Virus record (IMG/VR): IMGVR_UViG_3300017987_005482
Coordinates: 1-22,380 of that record
Direction: 5' to 3' (one strand)
Length of the DNA: 22,380 bases
Source of the DNA: a virus
Positions 15,485-20,664 of this stretch are shown here, one piece after another. The translations under genes and the position numbers were made by a program. Position 1 is the first letter of the stretch. Each line of letters begins with the position of its first letter. Under the pieces are notes generated by a model, which saw only the letters and a list, made by a program, of their open reading frames with translations, was not told the origin of the DNA and ran no database searches.

Positions 15485-16443
15485 GTTTTCCATATAGTTC
15501 AGGAGATAAATGGTTGAGTGCAGACATAAACAATCTGTATTACAGAGCAGTTGATGAATTTAAGATTGGTGGTGATGGTTCTGACGGGGCATTGAATGTC
15601 TCAGCTGGAACCACCAATGTGAGCGGTGTGAAGAACTACACTACCATCACTGTTGCAAACGGGGCGACTTTGAACATCCAGGGGCCAACAATTCTCCGTG
15701 CAACTGGAGCAGTCTCAATCTCTGGGGCTATCACCTCGGACAACAACACGGGCGGGTATTGTGCAGCTGCGCAGGGCCAGCCTGGAAGCCAGATTGGAAG
15801 CAACAGCCAGGGAGTCAATGGCGGATGGGCTGGATTTGAATGGATGCAGTACCAGTATTCACGGATTCCATTTGGTGGTGGACGTGGCGGTCCTGGCGGA
15901 GCTGGTGCATCAATGGACGGCTCTGATGAGCTTGGAGGCTGTGGAGGCGGAGGCGGAGCAGGTGCTCTGAAAGGCGGAGACAGCGCCCAGGCTGATGAGG
16001 GCAACTCGTCTGTATCTGGAACCTATGGTGGGGATGGTGGAGACCCAGATTATGGACTCATCATCGAGGCCGTGGGAGACATCACATTTGCATCTACCGC
16101 CGACATTGATTTGAAAGGCGGAGCTGGAGGAAACGGGAATGCCAACGGTGGCGGTGGCGGAGGAGCTGGAGGCTCATCATTCCAGTGCCTTACTCTAGGG
16201 GATTTGACATTTACAGCTAGTGCCAACATCAACGTGTCAGGAGGAGCTGGCGGGAATGGCCAGGGTTCTCTTGGAAGCGGAGGTGGAGGCGGTGGAGGCG
16301 GCCTCATCAAGTTCTGGTACCTTGGCTCGCTCACTGACAGTGGAACGACAGTTGTGACTGGCGGGGCTGCTGGTGGTGGATTTGGCTCTGCATCAGCTGG
16401 TGAGAATGGGATTTATGCCACTGAGCAGCTTAGTGGGTTCTGA
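15481..16443 (+). CDS. Glycine-rich tail adhesin-like protein
   Basis: 320 residues overlapping the hub gene (ATGA). An N-terminal beta-helix-like part (YTTITVANGATLNIQGPTIL then RATGAVSISGAI) is followed by three very glycine-rich blocks (GGGRGGPGGAGAS, GGCGGGGGAGALKGG; LKGGAGGNGNANGGGGGGAG; VSGGAGGNGQGSLGSGGGGG) separated by short strand-like spacers such as LIIEAVGDITFASTADIDLK. Such blocks in phage adhesins (T4-like gp38 type) fold as packed polyglycine-II helices, with loops that bind the receptor. The place behind the hub supports a tip fibre. Low-complexity codons (GGA/GGC/GGT) make this DNA GC-rich and create long shadow frames on the minus strand. Confidence 0.65.
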   Translation: MSFPYSSGDKWLSADINNLYYRAVDEFKIGGDGSDGALNVSAGTTNVSGVKNYTTITVANGATLNIQGPTILRATGAVSISGAITSDNNTGGYCAAAQGQPGSQIGSNSQGVNGGWAGFEWMQYQYSRIPFGGGRGGPGGAGASMDGSDELGGCGGGGGAGALKGGDSAQADEGNSSVSGTYGGDGGDPDYGLIIEAVGDITFASTADIDLKGGAGGNGNANGGGGGGAGGSSFQCLTLGDLTFTASANINVSGGAGGNGQGSLGSGGGGGGGGLIKFWYLGSLTDSGTTVVTGGAAGGGFGSASAGENGIYATEQLSGF

Positions 16444-16454
16444 GGTGAAGCGCA

Positions 16455-16838
16455 ATGATTGTGACCGAAGGATTTGAGGTTTTTGGAAACAGGTTCCTTG
16501 GAGTGAGTGAAAACGCCGTCGATACGACCAATGGTACTTTTGGATGGTCCAACGGAACCGCAGCTGTGGCTTTGGCCGATACTCGTGCCATCTTCGAGGC
16601 CGATGGAACTGGCGGAAGCAAGACCATCGAGAGTGCATCTTACGCTGCTGGGACTATCACAGTGAACTGTTATCTTGATTCAACAGAGGGAAATACCCCT
16701 GGTGCCATAACCAAGATTGCCTTGTACAATGCCGCAGCTGCTGGGAATCTCATTACTGAGCACAAGTTCACATCAATTGACAAGAACTCAGATAAAGAAT
16801 TATATGTCACCATTGAGATTGATTTAGCAAACGCATAA
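16455..16838 (+). CDS. Small beta-rich tail-region protein, unknown
   Basis: 127 residues that I do not recognise: EGFEVFGNRFLGVSENAVDT, then TNGTFGWSNGTAAVALADTR, and a strand-rich second half (YAAGTITVNCYLDSTEGNTP; KELYVTIEIDLANA). The make-up (Thr, Ala, Gly, Asn) is like the neighbouring structural genes and unlike an enzyme. A strong GAGGTGA at 16442-16448 precedes ATG 16455. It lies near the end of the tail operon, after the adhesin, so a fibre-tip, fibre-chaperone or capping role is possible but unsupported by any motif. Confidence 0.65.
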   Translation: MIVTEGFEVFGNRFLGVSENAVDTTNGTFGWSNGTAAVALADTRAIFEADGTGGSKTIESASYAAGTITVNCYLDSTEGNTPGAITKIALYNAAAAGNLITEHKFTSIDKNSDKELYVTIEIDLANA

Positions 16839-16852
16839 TAGAGGGGATGTGA

Positions 16853-17077
16853 GTGCCACAATATGATGGGAGTCTTTGGGGAAAAGCTGAAGGAGGAGAG
16901 AGGTGTATTTATTGCAGGCGCAGGCAGAAGAAAGGGGAGGATATCGTTGGATATTATGATGGTCCTTGCTGCCGTCGATGCTACTTCATAGAGTTGCTCC
17001 CGAATCATCTTTCCATGAAAGAGCAGACCCAGGAGAGAATCAGGGACAGGTTTGAGGCTGCAAGCAGAAGCTTGTGA
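16853..17077 (+). CDS. Small zinc-finger-like protein at the tail/capsid boundary
   Basis: 74 residues starting at GTG 16853 behind GAGGGG (16841-16846). It has a C-x2-C pair (ERCIYCRRRQKKGED) and a second C-C-x2-C set (GPCCRRCYF) about 20 residues later, a likely treble-clef or ribbon-type zinc site, followed by a charged helix (SMKEQTQERIRDRFEAASRS). Small proteins like this can bind DNA or RNA, or fold as structural clips. It is the last gene before promoter copy 3, only 12 bases away, so a regulatory role is conceivable but purely positional. Confidence 0.68.
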   Translation: MPQYDGSLWGKAEGGERCIYCRRRQKKGEDIVGYYDGPCCRRCYFIELLPNHLSMKEQTQERIRDRFEAASRSL

Positions 17078-17088
17078 GCAGCTAACGA

Positions 17089-17110
17089 AACCTTTAAAAA
17101 GAAGGACGCA
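17089..17110 (+). promoter_or_regulatory. Module promoter element, copy 3 (capsid module)
   Basis: Core TTTAAAAAGAAGGACGCA after AACC, identical over 22 bp to copy 1. The TATA centre near 17096 lies about 26 nt before ATG 17123, and no SD precedes that ATG, so the protease mRNA is probably leaderless. It drives protease, scaffold and major capsid genes. Confidence 0.7.
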
Positions 17111-17122
17111 ACCCTTCCAATT

Positions 17123-18064
17123 ATGAAGATTATTGACCATGATAAGCGAATTTTTGAGGGTATCGCCCACGTTGAAGCCAGAGACAAAGACGGCGAGATA
17201 ATCAAGGCCGATGATGTTCTTCAGCAGATGTATGACTACTCCGACATAGGAGGGGCGATTAATGACACTCACACAAACAAGGCAGTTGGAAAACTGCTCA
17301 ACTGGATGTATGAGGTTGTTGATGGAACCCCAGCTATAAAGATAGTCGGGAAGATTCATGACAATTACAAGCTCCACGACGAAATCTGGCAGAAGATGAA
17401 AGATGGCGTTTATAAAGGCTTGAGCATCGGTGCCAAAGGGACCAAGTACCCCGATGGTACTGTTGATGTTGATGATGGGGTCTTTGAGATTTCTGTTTGT
17501 GAATCTCCGAGAAACCCAAAGGCGCTGTTGACTGGTATTTCTATCGCCAAAGGCGAAAGCGGTTCTCCATGTGAAAAAGACAAGGATGCAGCTTGCGACA
17601 CTCCTGGAAGCGAGAAAGAAAAAATAGAGAAAGGTGATGTTATGGAAGAAGAGAAGAAAGAAGAAGTAATTGAAAAACAGGAACCTCCGACTCCCGCTCC
17701 AGTAGAAGAAGTCAAGGAGGAAGTTGCTGAGGAAGTGACAGAGGAAGTTACCTTGCAGAAGGTACTTGAAGCTGTTGCAGAACTTTCGGCAAAGGTTTCC
17801 GCTCTCCAGGAGCAGGTTGGTTCAGTTCCAGGAGTTGGAGCTGAGAAGGCAGAGGAAGAGAAGAAAGAAGAAGAACCTCCAGCCGAACCTGAAGAGGAGA
17901 AAGAGGAAATGGCAGAAACTGTCAAGAAGGAAGTAGAGAAAGCACTGAAGGCTAATATCGCAAAGGCAACGACCCCTAATCCATCAACAAAAGAAGAGGA
18001 TGTTGAGGTGAACAAGGGTGGAAACACAGCGGCTGACATTGCTATGGGCAAGTGTACGCTCTAA
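17123..18064 (+). CDS. Prohead protease (XkdF-like) fused to a scaffold domain
   Basis: 313 residues. The first 155 resemble XkdF-type capsid maturation proteases: FEGIAHVEARDKDGEIIKAD, GAINDTHTNKAVGKLLNW (H50 a likely catalytic histidine), VGKIHDNYKLHDEIW, and DGVYKGLSIGAKG (S101 a likely catalytic serine), then a FEISVCESPRNPKA strand. From about 155 on, the chain is acidic low-complexity sequence (many EE/KK/VEE units) with a coiled-coil stretch TLQKVLEAVAELSAKVSALQ and a basic C-terminus (KKEVEKALKANIAKATTPNP), a scaffold layout. The protease would trim scaffold and capsid in the procapsid. ATG 17123 has no SD and is about 26 nt from a TATA-like box. An internal SD and ATG (17642) could yield the scaffold alone. 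Confidence 0.82.
   Translation: MKIIDHDKRIFEGIAHVEARDKDGEIIKADDVLQQMYDYSDIGGAINDTHTNKAVGKLLNWMYEVVDGTPAIKIVGKIHDNYKLHDEIWQKMKDGVYKGLSIGAKGTKYPDGTVDVDDGVFEISVCESPRNPKALLTGISIAKGESGSPCEKDKDAACDTPGSEKEKIEKGDVMEEEKKEEVIEKQEPPTPAPVEEVKEEVAEEVTEEVTLQKVLEAVAELSAKVSALQEQVGSVPGVGAEKAEEEKKEEEPPAEPEEEKEEMAETVKKEVEKALKANIAKATTPNPSTKEEDVEVNKGGNTAADIAMGKCTL
17642..18064 (+). CDS. Nested scaffold protein from an internal in-frame start
   Basis: Within the protease gene, AAAGGTGAT (17630-17638) stands three bases before ATG 17642 (codon 174, same frame). This would give a 140-residue acidic, coiled-coil protein lacking the protease domain. It parallels lambda, where the scaffold Nu3 starts inside protease gene C. 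The SD is as strong as those of the tail tube and 19560 genes, while the full-length protein has none, so scaffold should outnumber protease, as assembly requires. The proof would be the protein itself; the signal is sequence-only. Confidence 0.6.
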   Translation: MEEEKKEEVIEKQEPPTPAPVEEVKEEVAEEVTEEVTLQKVLEAVAELSAKVSALQEQVGSVPGVGAEKAEEEKKEEEPPAEPEEEKEEMAETVKKEVEKALKANIAKATTPNPSTKEEDVEVNKGGNTAADIAMGKCTL

Positions 18065-18096
18065 GTTACACAAAAAATAATATTGAGGTGTGAATT

Positions 18097-19191
18097 ATGA
18101 AATCGATTGAAAAAACAATTGAAGAATGGTATGGAGGTGTCGCATACGACATCAACAAGGCAGACGCTCCATTGCTTACATCAACCACTGGTTCGATGAA
18201 TGTTATTTATGGTGCATATGCTTTTGCACAGTACAACAACAACTCCATGGCACTTGGGTACCTTCCAAAGTTTGAAGCTCCTAAGTCAGGATGGAGGGTT
18301 ATGACTGCTATCGGTGGTACTGCTGGTGATGGTGGAGTTGCAGAGAACGGAGCAGTTCCAGATTCTATCAAACCAACAATTGCAGAGGTTTCTGCAAACC
18401 CGAAGGATGTGGCTCACCACTTCCAGGTTTCAACAAGAGACCTCCACCAGATTGGCAAGGATGATATGTTCGGTGGTGAAGATTTCTTCCTTAAATGGGA
18501 AGCAAACAAACACGCCAAAGGTATGAACGAGCAGATTCTGAAAAACGTTACCACAGTAGCTGGAAACAGCCTCGAGTCAATTGACCGTGTATGTTCAAGC
18601 TATGCAGAAGTAACAAACTGTGCAGATGTTCATGCAAACGACTCAGACATTTATGGTCAGGACAGAGATGCAGCTGCATCATGGGCTGATGCAAATGTCG
18701 ATGAGAATGCAGACGTTAACAGAGCTTTGACACTTGGCCTTATCAGGGACTTGAAGAGAGATTGTATCACCTATGCAGCCAACCCATCATTCTTCCTGAC
18801 TGGTCCAGACACACTTTCCCAGATTGAAGGTCTTGTTGAAACAACTACAAGATACACTCTTGGTCATGACAAGGTTGCTCCATCAGCAAACGGTCTTCAG
18901 ACCCAGGGTATCGAAGGTGGTGTTGAGGTTGCAAGCCTCTTTGGACTTCCAGTGGTTACTGATGCTGATGTAGTCGTGGATGGCTCAAGCAGGATTTACT
19001 GTCTTGATACACACACAGAGGCTGGAATTCCAACCCTTGGTCTTGGTATGTGGAAGAGAACTGAGATGTTCCAAAACAAGAACATTGCAATTTCAGATGT
19101 CCTCACCAACGACTATGTGTACTACACAAGCGCAGAGCTGTACTGCTTCAACTTCAGAAAGCAGGGTAAAATCAGAGATATCTCTGCTTAG
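18097..19191 (+). CDS. Major capsid protein (HK97-fold type)
   Basis: 364 residues directly after protease/scaffold. The layout suits an HK97-fold shell subunit: a helical N-terminus (KSIEKTIEEWYGGVAYDINK), a strand pair around SGWRVMTAIGGTAGDGGVAE, then VAHHFQVSTRDLHQIGKDD (the region often seen as the E-loop to spine-helix transition), a long helical middle (ALTLGLIRDLKRDCITYAAN-PSFFLTGP) and a C-terminal GVEVASLFGLPVVTDADVVV with IYCLDTHTEAGIPTLGLGMW. The N-arm is short, consistent with a separate scaffold. SD GAGGTG (18085-18090) is six bases from the start, and an oligo-T terminator follows, both fitting very high expression. Name given by context and general pattern. Confidence 0.85.
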   Translation: MKSIEKTIEEWYGGVAYDINKADAPLLTSTTGSMNVIYGAYAFAQYNNNSMALGYLPKFEAPKSGWRVMTAIGGTAGDGGVAENGAVPDSIKPTIAEVSANPKDVAHHFQVSTRDLHQIGKDDMFGGEDFFLKWEANKHAKGMNEQILKNVTTVAGNSLESIDRVCSSYAEVTNCADVHANDSDIYGQDRDAAASWADANVDENADVNRALTLGLIRDLKRDCITYAANPSFFLTGPDTLSQIEGLVETTTRYTLGHDKVAPSANGLQTQGIEGGVEVASLFGLPVVTDADVVVDGSSRIYCLDTHTEAGIPTLGLGMWKRTEMFQNKNIAISDVLTNDYVYYTSAELYCFNFRKQGKIRDISA

Positions 19192-19219
19192 TTTTTTTCT
19201 TTTTTATTTTCTTTATTTA
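19192..19219 (+). terminator. Oligo-T terminator after the major capsid gene
   Basis: A run of 7 T's, then 6 T's and further T-rich blocks broken by C or A, starts at the stop codon with no hairpin. This is the archaeal oligo-T terminator form and probably limits read-through into the less abundant head proteins. Confidence 0.6.
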
Positions 19220-19236
19220 ACTGGAGGTGTGTGAGT

Positions 19237-19545
19237 ATGACGAAATGGTTGAAACCCAAGGAAGAAATGACTGGCCGACGCAAAATCATTGAGATTGGCG
19301 GTGGCAGGTATGTATTCTATAAGAATAGTGAGACTGGAACTGGAATGCCAGATGCAGTTGCTGATATACTCCTCAAGGATGGGGAATATGTCGAACTGAA
19401 AACTGACTATCATAAAAAAAGGTCAAAGGAGCTGGAGACTGGTGCCATAGAGAAGGCCGTTGAGAAGCTTCCCAAGAGCATTAAGGACAAGGTTGGTGAC
19501 GCTCTTTTATCAAAAGAGAAAGCCAAATCAAAATCAAAAAAATAA
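19237..19545 (+). CDS. Small head-region protein with lysine-rich tail, unknown
   Basis: 102 residues I do not recognise: a first half with strand-like KIIEIGGGRYVFYKNSETGT and a GMPDAVADILLKDGEYVELK segment, then a basic helix-rich second half ending in KEKAKSKSKK. ATG 19237 is seven bases after a full GGAGGTG (19223-19229); GTG 19231 is too close to that SD. The place, between capsid and decoration-like genes, suggests a head-completion or DNA-contacting role. The lysine tail resembles the end of the small protein at 9709, but that alone says little. Confidence 0.65.
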   Translation: MTKWLKPKEEMTGRRKIIEIGGGRYVFYKNSETGTGMPDAVADILLKDGEYVELKTDYHKKRSKELETGAIEKAVEKLPKSIKDKVGDALLSKEKAKSKSKK

Positions 19546-19559
19546 TAAGGTGATGAAAA

Positions 19560-19832
19560 ATGGCATTTGCATATACTATTGAAGGAAGCTCCGTGTTCGG
19601 AGATATGGTTGTGAAATGGGGAACATTCACAAATGGAGCTGGTGATAGCGGTGGAGATATTGTCACTGCGATGAAATCCGTTGTTCATCTCGGGTTGCAG
19701 CATACTGGTGCAGCTGCGGTTGCCGATGCGCCATCTGTGAACGAGACAATGCCCCTTGCAAGCGGAACAGTCACCATCGTCACGACAACTGGCGCTGATG
19801 GTACCTGGTATGCTATTGGAACCGGAAGGTAA
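19560..19832 (+). CDS. Small beta-rich decoration-like capsid protein
   Basis: 90 residues made almost entirely of short strands: MAFAYTIEGSSVFGDMVVKW, GTFTNGAGDSGGDIVTAMKS, then a SVNETMPLASGTVTIVTTTG stretch ending in DGTWYAIGTGR. This compact pattern recurs in small proteins next to capsid genes in many tailed viruses and is often thought to be a head-decorating or stabilising subunit. The start region (AAGGTGATGAAAAATG) is identical to that of the tail tube gene, pointing to high expression. Decoration is an inference from size, fold look and position. Confidence 0.6.
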   Translation: MAFAYTIEGSSVFGDMVVKWGTFTNGAGDSGGDIVTAMKSVVHLGLQHTGAAAVADAPSVNETMPLASGTVTIVTTTGADGTWYAIGTGR

Positions 19833-19847
19833 CGGGGGTACTCCAAA

Positions 19848-20660
19848 ATGGAATACTACTACACCACCCCTGAAAAAGTAAGACGCTTCGTCGGATTGGA
19901 TACAGCATTTACTGGCTCCACATCTCCCTCACTGGAACAAGTTGAGGGTGAGATTCGCAATGCCCAGTTTGAAATTGAAAGGAGAACTGGCAGAGCCTGG
20001 AGAAAGAAACTTAGTGCTGAAGAATATCCAGCTGGCCGATTCAAAGACAGGGACGGTGTTTTAGTAGTCCATCTTGACCATGTGGACGTCATAGAGTTTT
20101 CCATCATGAAGAACTGGAACGGTTCTTCATGGGACAACTGGTTAACAGGGAAAACCGAAGGACGTGCAGATGATTATTGGGTTGATTATGCGAATGGAGA
20201 GGTCCATTCAGATTTAATAACCACAGATGTTTCAGGGTTCCATGTACAATATTATCATGGTGCGCCTGCAACAACCCTAAATGGGGATTTGACAGACAGC
20301 GCAACAACAATCACAGTTACTTCGACAACTGGGTTCCTTAATGAGGGTGTTCTGAGAATCGAAGATGAGGAGATTTATTATTCTGGCCTTACAGCAACAA
20401 CATTCACTGGGTGTTCCAGAGGAATCAATGATACAACAGCAAGCGCTCACTCTGATACCACTGAATTGATACCAGTGTATCCAGAGATAGATGAACTGTG
20501 CAAGAAGCTTGTGGCGTACAACTTGTTGTATTCAAATGACAGGACATCGGTTTATCCAGAGGGGAATACGCAGATAACCCCAGATATGAAAAAGGACAAA
20601 TTGAAATCTGATATTGATAATCGGATTTATTATCTGCAACAAATCATGGTAAGAGGTTGA
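19848..20660 (+). CDS. Head-tail adaptor (HK97 gp6-like) with an inserted beta domain
   Basis: 270 residues. The first 60 (YYTTPEKVRRFVGLDTAFTG; LEQVEGEIRNAQFEIERRTG) and the last 60 (YPEIDELCKKLVAYNLLYSN; DKLKSDIDNRIYYLQQIMVR) are helical and match head-tail connector proteins that sit below the portal. Between them lies an added beta domain (about 140-205): LNGDLTDSATTITVTSTTGF, LRIEDEEIYYSGLTATTFTG, CSRGINDTTASAH. That segment is a repeated viral module ('Gxl.Igde.i.Ysg') found in many structural proteins. SD GGGGGT is about 10 bases before ATG 19848. The gene lies far from the gp10-like connector (8720), with which it would form the neck. Confidence 0.7.
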   Translation: MEYYYTTPEKVRRFVGLDTAFTGSTSPSLEQVEGEIRNAQFEIERRTGRAWRKKLSAEEYPAGRFKDRDGVLVVHLDHVDVIEFSIMKNWNGSSWDNWLTGKTEGRADDYWVDYANGEVHSDLITTDVSGFHVQYYHGAPATTLNGDLTDSATTITVTSTTGFLNEGVLRIEDEEIYYSGLTATTFTGCSRGINDTTASAHSDTTELIPVYPEIDELCKKLVAYNLLYSNDRTSVYPEGNTQITPDMKKDKLKSDIDNRIYYLQQIMVRG

Positions 20661-20664
20661 TATT

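Noticed and set aside
15636-16334. Proline-rich minus-strand frames opposite the glycine-rich adhesin
   Set aside because: Proline runs are the complement of GGN codons; no independent coding sign.
17410-18051. 213-codon minus-strand frame opposite the scaffold
   Set aside because: Almost pure Ser/Thr/Phe low complexity, the mirror of Glu/Lys-rich plus-strand codons; no start signal.
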